A stretch of 10,693 bases of DNA from Bacteroidota bacterium (GTDB lineage: Bacteria; Bacteroidota; Bacteroidia; Flavobacteriales_F; PHOS-HE28). Shown here in pieces: positions 1 through 7,281 of the stretch; the first letter of the stretch is position 1, and each line of letters begins with the position of its first letter. The notes under the pieces are model-generated. The model saw nothing but the letters and a program-made list of their open reading frames with translations, ran no database searches and was not told the DNA's origin. The stretch lies in the NCBI GenBank assembly GCA_023430325.1, contig JAEZAU010000131.1, forward strand, positions 1 through 10,693, written 5' to 3'. The translations under genes were made by a program, and so were the position numbers.

Positions 1-2778
1 CACACCCGCGCAATCGATCGGTTGGCCGATGCATTGGCAGTTGGTGTTCCAGGTGTCGTTTCCGGTGTTCGCGTTATTGTCATTGCACGCCGTTCCAGGC
101 AATGCCGATCCGTTCGCTACGCCGAGACAATCATAGGTTACAGCCGTTCCCACACACTGGCAGTTGCTGTTCCAGGTATCGTTGATCGTGCTGCTGTTTC
201 CATCGTTGCAAGCCGTTCCCGGAAGCGCGTTCCCACCGGCCACACCCACGCAATCGATCGGCTGGCCGATGCATTGGCAGTTGTTGTTCCAGGTGTCGTT
301 ACCGGTGTTCGCATTGTTGTCATTGCACGCCGTTCCCGGCAATGCCGATCCGTTCGCAACGCCGAGACAATCATAGGTTACAGCCGTTCCAACACACTGG
401 CAGTTGCTGTTCCAGGTGTCGTTGATCGTGCTGTTGTTTCCTTCGTTGCAAGACGTTCCCGGAAGCGCGTTCCCACCGGGCACACCCGCGCAATCGATCG
501 GCTGGCCGATGCATTGGCAGTTGTTGCTCCAGGTGTCGTTTCCGGTGTTCGCGTTGTTGTCGTTGCACGCCGTTCCGGGCAATGCCGATCCGTTCGCTAC
601 GCCGAGGCAATCATAGGTGACAGCCGTTCCAACACACTGGCAGTTGCTGTTCCAGGTGTCGTTGATCGTGTTGCTGTTGCCATCGTTGCAAGACGTTCCC
701 GGAAGCGCATTTCCACCCCAAGAACCGAGACAATCCTGAGTGCACGAAGATGAGTTCCCGGTATTTCCGCCCACACAGATCCCACAGTTATCGAGATGTG
801 CACTTCCTCCCCAAACTCCATTGCAGTCCTGCATGCATGCACTCTGTCCTGTGTTTCCTCCTACACAGTCACCGCAATTATCAAGAACCGCCGACCCACC
901 GGCCACGCCCGCGCAATCGATCGGTTGGCCGATGCATTGACAGTTGGTGTTCCAGGTGTCGTTTCCGGTGTTCGCGTTACCATCGTTACAGGCACTTCCA
1001 GGCAACGCCGAACCGCCGGCCACACCTGCACAATCCATCTGGGCGGAACCTGATGCGCTTCCGATCGCACCCAATGAAAGGTTGTAATAGCTTCCGCTCG
1101 CGCTCACTTCCAGTTTCACTGCGCGTACCATGTATTCATCGCCCGCAACGAAAGGCACTGCGGGTGCAGAATGGTTCGTCCCGGTCACCGGTGACGTTGT
1201 GATGCGTGTGATGGTGCCGTTCGAGTTGAACTTATAGATGTGATAACCAAGTACGGTCTCGCTCGATGCGCTCCAACTGAATGAAGCATGTCCACTGGTA
1301 TTTGATACGGTGAGGTTCGAAGGTGGAGCGATCATCTTCATACGCAACGAAGGATCGCCCATCAATCCGAGATGGATCCGCGTGATGCTTCCACCCTGCC
1401 AGCCATCGTTAGCAGGAACATAGAGACCGCTATTGTTCATGGTGACCCATGTGCTGTACCCGATGTTGTCACCCATGGCCATATGGTGGAAATACCATGG
1501 CGGCATCCCCGACCAAACATTTGTGAGCGCATCACCCTTTGCCAGAGGTGCCCGCAGGAAGTTGTTCTTGTTGTCCCAGTCACCGAAGTAGCTGCCGAGC
1601 GACATGTTGAAGACACCGCCCATGCTCGTATTGGAGACATAATTCTGCGTGGTGCCGACATTGTTCGCGCCATTGAAGGTGATGACGCCGCTCTCATACA
1701 GCTGCGATCCACCGCCACTGGAATAGGTCCAGAGATAGCTCTGCCCGTTGACGAGGTTATGGAATGAGGTGCCATAAGCGTTCGCCACAGTGATGTCATT
1801 GGGCCCCACCAGGGGATAGATGTTCCGCCATGCGCTTGCAGCGAGCGGATTGCTCACCCACTGCAGATTATCGAAGATGATACCACGGGCCACTGGTGAC
1901 CAGGCCTTCACTTTATAGCCGTGTGCCCGATCGAGATAGTTCTTCACCAGATCAACTTCACTGGCGGAGAATGCCGGCATGTCGTTCAGGTCCACACGGC
2001 CGATCTGCAGTTCCACTGTTGAGGGGAACTGGCTTTGATCGAATTTGCCATCGCCGGGAACGTTCGTGCATTTCGGGTAGGAAGAGGTCTGGTTCACGCT
2101 GTTATCCGTCCACGTTCCATCCATGTCACCATAATATCCGTCACACGGCCATGCACCGTAATGTTCAGAATGACCATCAGGCGCGATATTGCCTGAGTAC
2201 GGAACTTTCACGTGACCGATGATGTACACTGCCTTCAATTGACCAGCTGCTTCATTATATCGGCCAATGATCGTGTTGCGAACGCTGGTAGCCGCGGTGC
2301 TTGGTGACACATCATCGCGCACCACGTTCCAGCCATCGGCACGCAGATCGTATGTGAGTTGCGAGAGTTCGGAGGTAAGCTGCGGTGCGATCGAATTATC
2401 CACCAAAAGGAGAATGCGTCCGCGATCTTCGATCGGCTGAACTTCGATCCCCGTACTGATGTAACCGTTGCCTGTGCCGCCACCTGATCGCTGCACGCGG
2501 TATTCGTAATTCACACCAACGCTGACGCTATTGTCATCCCATTGCGTGGCGGAAGCAGAAGGTGTTGCAACAGCGCTTCCCCAGCTGGTGGCACCTTTCA
2601 ATTTTCGATAGATCGTGATGCTCGTGGTACCCGGATGTTGCACCCATTTGAGGGTGATCTTCGGGGGGCTGGCCTGTACGGTGGCATGAAGCTTCACCGA
2701 GGCATTCTCCGAAGATGTCTGGGAGAATGCCTGAGGGGCGAGCAGGAGCAATACAAGAACAAGCACATTGCGTACCAT
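1..2778 (-). CDS. Secreted Cys-rich repeat protein with C25-like and fibronectin III-like domains (C-terminus outside window)
   Basis: 926 codons are present and the C-terminus lies beyond the left edge. The ATG at 2778 is chosen because it opens a clear signal peptide (MVRNVLVLVLLLLAPQAFSQ); an in-frame TGA lies a few dozen codons upstream. Domains read by eye: fibronectin III-like about residues 27-118; a region about 120-490 resembling the gingipain (peptidase C25) caspase-like fold, with ADGYYGD-like and GRVD strand-loop motifs and LGSYFGDWDN at 394-403; a second fibronectin III-like domain about 490-575; then Cys-rich units from residue 582 to the edge. The positions expected for the catalytic His and Cys appear to hold Ser (around 354 and Ser396), so protease activity is doubtful. 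It is a paralogue of the gene at 2943-7001, read in the same direction, with a terminator between them. Export through Sec and then T9SS is inferred from the paralogue; the sorting domain itself is not visible here. Function unknown, possibly adhesion or matrix. Confidence 0.88.
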   Translation of the reverse strand, partial: MVRNVLVLVLLLLAPQAFSQTSSENASVKLHATVQASPPKITLKWVQHPGTTSITIYRKLKGATSWGSAVATPSASATQWDDNSVSVGVNYEYRVQRSGGGTGNGYISTGIEVQPIEDRGRILLLVDNSIAPQLTSELSQLTYDLRADGWNVVRDDVSPSTAATSVRNTIIGRYNEAAGQLKAVYIIGHVKVPYSGNIAPDGHSEHYGAWPCDGYYGDMDGTWTDNSVNQTSSYPKCTNVPGDGKFDQSQFPSTVELQIGRVDLNDMPAFSASEVDLVKNYLDRAHGYKVKAWSPVARGIIFDNLQWVSNPLAASAWRNIYPLVGPNDITVANAYGTSFHNLVNGQSYLWTYSSGGGSQLYESGVITFNGANNVGTTQNYVSNTSMGGVFNMSLGSYFGDWDNKNNFLRAPLAKGDALTNVWSGMPPWYFHHMAMGDNIGYSTWVTMNNSGLYVPANDGWQGGSITRIHLGLMGDPSLRMKMIAPPSNLTVSNTSGHASFSWSASSETVLGYHIYKFNSNGTITRITTSPVTGTNHSAPAVPFVAGDEYMVRAVKLEVSASGSYYNLSLGAIGSASGSAQMDCAGVAGGSALPGSACNDGNANTGNDTWNTNCQCIGQPIDCAGVAGGSAVLDNCGDCVGGNTGQSACMQDCNGVWGGSAHLDNCGICVGGNTGNSSSCTQDCLGSWGGNALPGTSCNDGNSNTINDTWNSNCQCVGTAVTYDCLGVANGSALPGTACNDNNANTGNDTWSNNCQCIGQPIDCAGVPGGNALPGTSCNEGNNSTINDTWNSNCQCVGTAVTYDCLGVANGSALPGTACNDNNANTGNDTWNNNCQCIGQPIDCVGVAGGNALPGTACNDGNSSTINDTWNSNCQCVGTAVTYDCLGVANGSALPGTACNDNNANTGNDTWNTNCQCIGQPIDCAGV
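16..735 (-). repeat. Three tandem 240-bp units (80-residue dimers) in the secreted protein gene
   Basis: Three head-to-tail 240-bp copies (16-255, 256-495, 496-735) are about 92-94% identical by eye and in frame, and a fourth begins at the left edge. Each encodes 80 residues made of two related half-units, one of 41 residues ending QCVGTAVTY and one of 39 ending QCIGQPI. Each half follows the pattern DCxGvxxGxALPGtxC, then an Asn/Asp-rich stretch with TxNDTW, then CxC. Differences between copies are mostly synonymous or conservative. The high DNA identity points to recent amplification or ongoing homogenisation by recombination. The true copy number may be larger than shown here. Confidence 0.95.
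736..1035 (-). repeat. Start of the Cys-rich array: one 39-residue unit and two short DNCGxC units
   Basis: Protein residues 582-681. The first unit (582-620) is the same 39-residue type as the half-units of the 240-bp array. The next two (621-650 and 651-681) are short forms in which the middle of the unit is replaced by LDNCGDCVGGNTG or LDNCGICVGGNTG. The same short form also closes the arrays of the neighbouring paralogue, so the mix of long and short units predates the duplication. At DNA level these copies are more diverged than the 240-bp copies to their left. Confidence 0.85.
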
Positions 2779-2942
2779 AGGCAGATGGTTCGGTGATGCC
2801 GGACCATCCACACGTTCCACTTTGAGAACACCACCCTGGCAGGAGCAGCATCAGCGGAAGGCCCAACGAAGCCTTTCTACCGCGATAATGTCGCCGGGGT
2901 TACAGTTGAAGAAAAAAACCGACCGCTATCGATCGGAAAAGA
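2779..2942 (-). other. Gap between the two secreted-protein genes
   Basis: These 164 bp separate the stop of the upstream paralogue (2943) from the start of the downstream one (2778). The right part holds the intrinsic terminator at 2912-2936. The rest must hold any promoter for the left gene, but no convincing TTTG plus TAnnTTTG pair was found by eye and no Shine-Dalgarno sequence precedes the ATG. An overlapping minus-strand frame from 2866 (starting MGLPLMLLLPGW) is judged to be a shadow. Confidence 0.6.
2912..2936 (-). terminator. Intrinsic terminator after the complete secreted-protein gene
   Basis: Read on the minus strand, a 7-bp stem (CCGATCG with CGGTCGG, one T-G wobble) closed by the loop ATAG is followed at once by seven T residues. 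It begins six bases after the TGA at 2943-2945. Position, stem, tight loop and T tract all fit a Rho-independent terminator, and it acts on the minus strand only. It argues that the two paralogues are not one simple operon. Confidence 0.85.
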
Positions 2943-5900
2943 TCAAGACTTCACCACCCTTACGCGACCGATCGGCCGCTGCTCAGCATCGTAAAGAATG
3001 ATGATGTAGGTGCCTTGGGACAGTTCTTCCAGATCCAGGGAGTTGCTGAACGTTCGATCAAGAACGATGGATCCCAGGAGATCATGTAGAACAATGCGGC
3101 GGGCTTCGGCAAGATCACCTGAGAAGGTGATCCACGAATTTGTGGGATTTGGTCTAGCGTCGATCAGCGGCAGACCGGCGAGTTCAGCAATGCCTATGAC
3201 GTCACAGGCATCACCTATGCCATCACCATCCAGGTCCAGTTGGTCCGTATTGGGAATGAAAGGACAATTGTCACAAACATCGCCCACACCATCCTGGTCA
3301 AGATCGGCCTGCAAAGCATTGTATGTGCCAACGCAATTATCGAAACAATCGAGCACATCATCTTCATCCGCATCGGGATTCGGTGGCATTCCAGTGCTTC
3401 CTCCAACGCAGTTCCCGCATTCATCCTGGAAGGCCGACCCGTTGATCTCTCCGTTGCAGTCCACCGATGACCCGGCGCACTCACAATCCTTTGACCATAG
3501 ATCTTGGACCGTGTTCGCGTCGCCATCATCACAAGGTGTACCCGGCATCGAGCTTCCTCCCGCCGTACCGAGGCAATCGATCGGCAGACCTGCACACTCG
3601 CAGTTGGCATCCCAAAGATCATTACCGGTAGAAGGATCATTGTCGTTGCAAGCCTCACCAGGCAATGCCGTTCCTCCAGCGACACCGGCACAATCATAGG
3701 GAAGGCCTGCACAAAGGCAATCCGGGCCATAAACGTCATTACCTGTTGAGCTGTCACCATCATCACAGGGCGTTCCGGGCAACACAGGTCCATCAGGGTT
3801 CCCAAGGCAATCGTACAGATCACCGATGCATTCACAATCCCAGCTCCAGGTCTCGTTCTGCGTCAATACGTTGCCATCATCACAAGGCGATCCGGGCGTG
3901 GCGCTTCCGCCAGGAACACCGGCACAATCCTGTGGCGGCGGATAAGCGAATGAAACACACAACCTCGGCGCACGTGTCGGGCTCTGGTCATAACTCCATG
4001 AGGTCCGTCTTCCAACCCCAGTGATCATGACAACGATGTCGTTACCGGAAGACCATCCCGGGCGATCGACGATCTGTTGCATCAGGATGGACAGGTTCGG
4101 TGAACGTTGATCGGGACCAGCAGCATTCGGCTGGCTCCAGACCGGTGGATACCAATGGATCGGTTCGGTGGTCTGGCGTGATGAGAAGTTGAAAGGGGTC
4201 CAGTATAAAGGTTCAGCATCATCTGCAGCCTCGAACTGGATGCTCAGATCACATGGATCGAGACCACTTCCGGTGCGCGCGGTGAACTGGAGATAGGCGC
4301 TCACGATGATGGCACCCTGAGGGATCTGCAGATCGCGGAAATGCATGGCCGTCCTCTGGTTCCCGCGCCATGGAGGCGTCTCACTATCGCGGACCAGATC
4401 GAGGGCACCGGCATTCAGGTAGATATTCCCGTTCTCAGATTCTTCACCGTCGGGATTCACATCACCGATCTGAAGCAATTGAAGGCATATCGTCTCATCC
4501 ACACAATCATTGTTACCGCCGCAAACGCCACAATCGTCGATGACTGAACTCCCACCGGGAACGCCAGCACAATCCAACGGAAGGCCGGTACATTCGCATT
4601 GCGTGCCCCAGGTATCATTTCCGGTATCCGGGTCGCCATCATCGCAAGGGGTGCCAGGCATTGCGTCCCCATCTATCACACCTTCACAGTCGGCCGCAGT
4701 GCCCATGCATTGACAATCGCTGCTCCAATTATCTGCGATCGTCAATGGGTCATTATCGTTACACGGTGCTCCAGCGATCGCGCTTCCGCCAGGCACGCCC
4801 AGACAATCATAAGGAAGGCCTGCGCAAGCGCAGTTGCTTGACCACGTATCATTTCCCGTGAACGGATCACCATCGTCACATGAACTACCCGGCAAGGCCG
4901 ATCCACCCGGCACTCCCAGACAATCCACCAATTGACCTTCGCATTCGCAGTTCGATCCGATGACATCATTCACCGTATTGCCATTGCCATCATTGCATGC
5001 AGCGCCAGGCTCTGGATTTCCACAGCCACAATTGCCAGGTGTCGTTTTGTTCGGGTCGTTCGGGCATCCGTCGGAGGCATCGCACAGGCCATCACCATCC
5101 GTATCTGGCAGCGGAGTGAAGATGCACTCACCATTCAGACAGGAATTGACCGTGCAGGGATCGTTATCCGAACAGAGGATCGGCGTTCCTGTGCATTGAC
5201 AGTTGTTGTTCCAGACATCGTTGATGGTGCATGTATTACCGTCACTGCACGGTGTGCCCGGCAGCGCAGAACCACCCACCACGCCGGCGCAATCCGTGGT
5301 CTGCCCGCCACCAAGTGTTACCTGGCCGAACGAACCAAGGCTGAGGTTATAGTAGCTTCCGCTGTAGCCGCTCTCCAGTTTCACCGCCCGCACCATGTAT
5401 CGCACCGTGCCGCTCAGGGCCGAAACATCATGGTTGTAACTGGTTCCGGTGACCATGGATGGGCTGATCCGGATCCAATTCTGCTGCGTATTGCTCCACC
5501 TGTAGATGTAATAACCGGCCACCGCATCGCTTGAAGGGTTCCAGCTTACGTTGACCGTGGTCTGTGTCGATTGAAATGCAAAAACATTTGAGGGTGGTGC
5601 CACCACATGCATCCGCAATGTCGGATCGCCCATCAAGGCGATATGCACACGGCCGGCCTGCCAGTTCGCGGGTTCATAATGACCATTACCGTTGTTCTGT
5701 GAAATGACCGCACCATATCCGATCGTTTCACCCAGGCCCATATGATGCAGATACCAGTTCGGGTAGCCGGCCCAGATGTTGGTGAGCGTGGTGCCGGAAG
5801 CGAGTGCACTGCGAAGGAAATTGTTCTGGTTGTCCCAATCGCCGAAGTAGCTGCCGAAGAGGAAAGTGAAGATCGCCTTCACGCTATACGTATTGAAATC

Positions 5901-7001
5901 AGTGCTCTGCCCTACCCCGTTCGCACCTGTGAACCATCCACCTCCACAGGCATAACTCCACAAATAGCTCTGGTTGGACAGTGTGCTGAAATAATCCTGG
6001 TTGCTCACATTGTCCGGGTGCACCAGTGGCGCGAAACCTCGCCAGGCATTCTGGCTGAAAGCATCCGTATAGCCGGTGAAGTTGTCATCCACCAGACCGC
6101 GTGCTTGTGCTGTGATGACCTTCCGTTTCCAATTGCTCAGCTTGGTCAGATAGTTCGCCAGAAGTTGCGTTTCACTCTGTCCGGAAAAGAGCGGCAGATC
6201 ATACATGTCCACCCGGCCAACGGCCAATTCCACCGAACTCGGGATAGTGGTCTGGTCGAACTTGCCATCACCAGGGATATTGTGATTGCGGGGCCAGGCA
6301 GCTCCAGTGCTCCATACCGAGTTATCCGTCCAGGCGCCGTTCACATCGCCATAGTACACATCTGCCGGCCATGCCCCGTAATGTTCACCGTGGCCATCAG
6401 GCGCAAGATTGCCTGAATAGGGAACGGGGACATGACCCAAAAGGAATACCGCCTTCACATTATTGGGGTCGGTATTGTACGTGTTCACGATCAGGCTTTT
6501 CACCTGTGTTACAGGAGCCGATCGACTTACATCATGTCTCACCACCTTCCAGCCGTCACCTTCCAGATCCGCTTGTAGTTGGGTGAGCTGTGAGGCGAGC
6601 GACGTAGTGAAGGTGTTGTCCACGATCAGGATCATCTTCCCGCGGGATTCCACGGCAGGTACCTGTATGCCCGCATTAACGTATCCATATGCGTAACCTG
6701 AATTGGCCGCACGTTGGATCTTGTACTCGTAGTTCTCGCCGATCGCAACAGCATTATCTGTCCATTGCAACGCGCTTCCACCCAGATTGGCGAGCACGCT
6801 TCCCCAGGAGGATGCTCCCTTGTACTTACGCCAGATCTGGAAGCTGCTGGTGTTCGAATGAGGTGTCCATTTCAAGGTGATCGATGCCGGGGAGGTCTGC
6901 ACTTCGGCCCAAGCCTGTACCGAGCGGTTCTGGCCGTAGGTCTGGCCAACGGCATCCATGAATAAGAGCAGACCTGTCAAGAGGATGATGAAGCGGAGCA
7001 T
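2943..7001 (-). CDS. T9SS-secreted modular protein with C25-like, fibronectin III-like, Cys-rich, beta-sandwich and TSP3-like domains
   Basis: Complete, 1352 residues. Signal peptide MLRFIILLTGLLLFMDAVGQ. In order: fibronectin III-like (about 27-118); gingipain/C25-like caspase-fold region (about 122-465) with DVYYGDVNG and GRVD motifs; second fibronectin III-like (469-562); Cys-rich units 570-835, including a DTDGDGLCD calcium-type segment near 633; a beta-sandwich domain (about 836-1020) resembling those annotated as DNRLRE or carbohydrate-binding modules, with GWSSGND and GVGRRTSWSYD; four more 39-residue units and a short one (1025-1209); thrombospondin type 3-like DxDxDG repeats (1210-1268); and a T9SS type A sorting domain (about 1278-1352) with ARPNPT and a GTYIIIL strand. 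The sorting domain implies export across the outer membrane and probable surface attachment. At the expected catalytic His the protein has YACGGGW (Cys352) and at the expected Cys it has GSYFGDW (Ser384), so it may be a non-catalytic relative. Precise role unknown. Confidence 0.93.
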   Translation of the reverse strand: MLRFIILLTGLLLFMDAVGQTYGQNRSVQAWAEVQTSPASITLKWTPHSNTSSFQIWRKYKGASSWGSVLANLGGSALQWTDNAVAIGENYEYKIQRAANSGYAYGYVNAGIQVPAVESRGKMILIVDNTFTTSLASQLTQLQADLEGDGWKVVRHDVSRSAPVTQVKSLIVNTYNTDPNNVKAVFLLGHVPVPYSGNLAPDGHGEHYGAWPADVYYGDVNGAWTDNSVWSTGAAWPRNHNIPGDGKFDQTTIPSSVELAVGRVDMYDLPLFSGQSETQLLANYLTKLSNWKRKVITAQARGLVDDNFTGYTDAFSQNAWRGFAPLVHPDNVSNQDYFSTLSNQSYLWSYACGGGWFTGANGVGQSTDFNTYSVKAIFTFLFGSYFGDWDNQNNFLRSALASGTTLTNIWAGYPNWYLHHMGLGETIGYGAVISQNNGNGHYEPANWQAGRVHIALMGDPTLRMHVVAPPSNVFAFQSTQTTVNVSWNPSSDAVAGYYIYRWSNTQQNWIRISPSMVTGTSYNHDVSALSGTVRYMVRAVKLESGYSGSYYNLSLGSFGQVTLGGGQTTDCAGVVGGSALPGTPCSDGNTCTINDVWNNNCQCTGTPILCSDNDPCTVNSCLNGECIFTPLPDTDGDGLCDASDGCPNDPNKTTPGNCGCGNPEPGAACNDGNGNTVNDVIGSNCECEGQLVDCLGVPGGSALPGSSCDDGDPFTGNDTWSSNCACAGLPYDCLGVPGGSAIAGAPCNDNDPLTIADNWSSDCQCMGTAADCEGVIDGDAMPGTPCDDGDPDTGNDTWGTQCECTGLPLDCAGVPGGSSVIDDCGVCGGNNDCVDETICLQLLQIGDVNPDGEESENGNIYLNAGALDLVRDSETPPWRGNQRTAMHFRDLQIPQGAIIVSAYLQFTARTGSGLDPCDLSIQFEAADDAEPLYWTPFNFSSRQTTEPIHWYPPVWSQPNAAGPDQRSPNLSILMQQIVDRPGWSSGNDIVVMITGVGRRTSWSYDQSPTRAPRLCVSFAYPPPQDCAGVPGGSATPGSPCDDGNVLTQNETWSWDCECIGDLYDCLGNPDGPVLPGTPCDDGDSSTGNDVYGPDCLCAGLPYDCAGVAGGTALPGEACNDNDPSTGNDLWDANCECAGLPIDCLGTAGGSSMPGTPCDDGDANTVQDLWSKDCECAGSSVDCNGEINGSAFQDECGNCVGGSTGMPPNPDADEDDVLDCFDNCVGTYNALQADLDQDGVGDVCDNCPFIPNTDQLDLDGDGIGDACDVIGIAELAGLPLIDARPNPTNSWITFSGDLAEARRIVLHDLLGSIVLDRTFSNSLDLEELSQGTYIIILYDAEQRPIGRVRVVKS
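3387..3929 (-). repeat. Second Cys-rich array of the complete secreted protein (four 39-residue units and one short unit)
   Basis: Residues 1025-1205 (the short unit runs on a few residues to Asp1210). Four units of exactly 39 residues start at 1025, 1064, 1103 and 1142, each DCxGxxxGxxxPGxxC, an Asp-rich CDDGD/CNDND stretch, then CxC and a short linker. A short DECGNCVGGSTG unit begins at 1181 and leads into the TSP3-like repeats. Unit length is strictly kept while sequence has drifted, unlike the near-identical copies in the left paralogue. The regular Asp spacing suggests calcium binding, which is inferred. Confidence 0.85.
4497..5294 (-). repeat. First Cys-rich array of the complete secreted protein
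   Basis: Residues 570-835. A 39-residue unit (570-608) is followed by a different Cys-rich segment (609-632) and a hybrid segment (633-692) that starts with a DTDGDG calcium-type loop and ends as a normal unit. Three further 39-residue units start at 693, 732 and 771, and a short DDCGVCGGNNDC unit (810-835) ends the array just before the beta-sandwich domain. Confidence 0.82.
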
Positions 7002-7281
7002 ATCGTCTTGATCAACAAACGATTTCGAACAAACGGACCGTTATTTAAGCGGACCAAATTTGAGGAATCTGCGTGATCCACGATCACCTGTTGAAAGAGA
7101 GCTCCTGCTCTTTCGACCACGATCGAATTTTTTTCGATGGATCGAACACTGAGCCCGATGGATGACCTTCACTAGCGTCTACCATCACAGAAGTTGATTA
7201 ATTTCGGCTCTCGTTCAGCGATCGTAACCCGTAGCGTTGAAGCGCGTACCACCAACTCCTTGATCGGTCGGACATTTCAGT
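7002..7281. promoter_or_regulatory. Divergent intergenic region with a cluster of inverted repeats
   Basis: These 280 bp lie between two genes transcribed away from each other and must carry both promoters. Three inverted repeats follow in a row: GTGATC/GATCAC with a 3-bp loop (7073-7087); a 10-bp stem GTTGAAAGAG/CTCTTTCGAC with one wobble (7090-7117); and ATCGAA/TTCGAT around a T-rich loop (7122-7138). No good plus-strand promoter was found for the synthase: TAATTTCG at 7199 and TAGCGTTG at 7232 each miss the -7 consensus by one base and lack a -33 partner. The stems may be operator sites or leader structures. Confidence 0.55.
7030..7058 (-). promoter_or_regulatory. Candidate Bacteroidota-type promoter for the complete secreted-protein gene
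   Basis: On the minus strand TTTG (7058-7055) is followed 17 bp later by TCCGTTTG (7037-7030), one mismatch from the Bacteroidota -7 consensus TAnnTTTG. The spacing is at the short end of the usual range. The start codon begins 28 bp after the -7 element, giving a short leader, and no Shine-Dalgarno sequence is seen, as is usual in this phylum. A match of this quality can arise by chance. Confidence 0.3.

Noticed and set aside
22..753. A 243-codon plus-strand open frame with repeating AVxVPGVV/IVARRSR motifs
   Set aside because: It is exactly antisense to the 240-bp tandem array of the minus-strand gene. Its periodicity and openness follow from the repeat, and it has no signal peptide or recognisable domain.
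1..1035. Regularly spaced repeats that could suggest a CRISPR array
   Set aside because: Units are 117-123 bp, contiguous and coding in one frame, with no unique spacers of constant length and no cas genes.
2534..2866. Minus-strand frame starting MGLPLMLLLPGW that overlaps the start of the left secreted-protein gene
   Set aside because: Most of it lies out of frame over well-supported signal peptide and fibronectin III-like code of the paralogous gene, and the product resembles nothing known.
5742..6416. A 224-codon plus-strand frame opposite the C25-like region
   Set aside because: It is antisense to a complete gene that has a signal peptide and sorting domain; its translation shows no domain and no start signal.
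7090..7134. Stem plus T run as an intrinsic terminator on the plus strand
   Set aside because: Ten bases separate the stem from the T run and there is no gene upstream on the plus strand to terminate. It was kept only as part of the inverted-repeat cluster.
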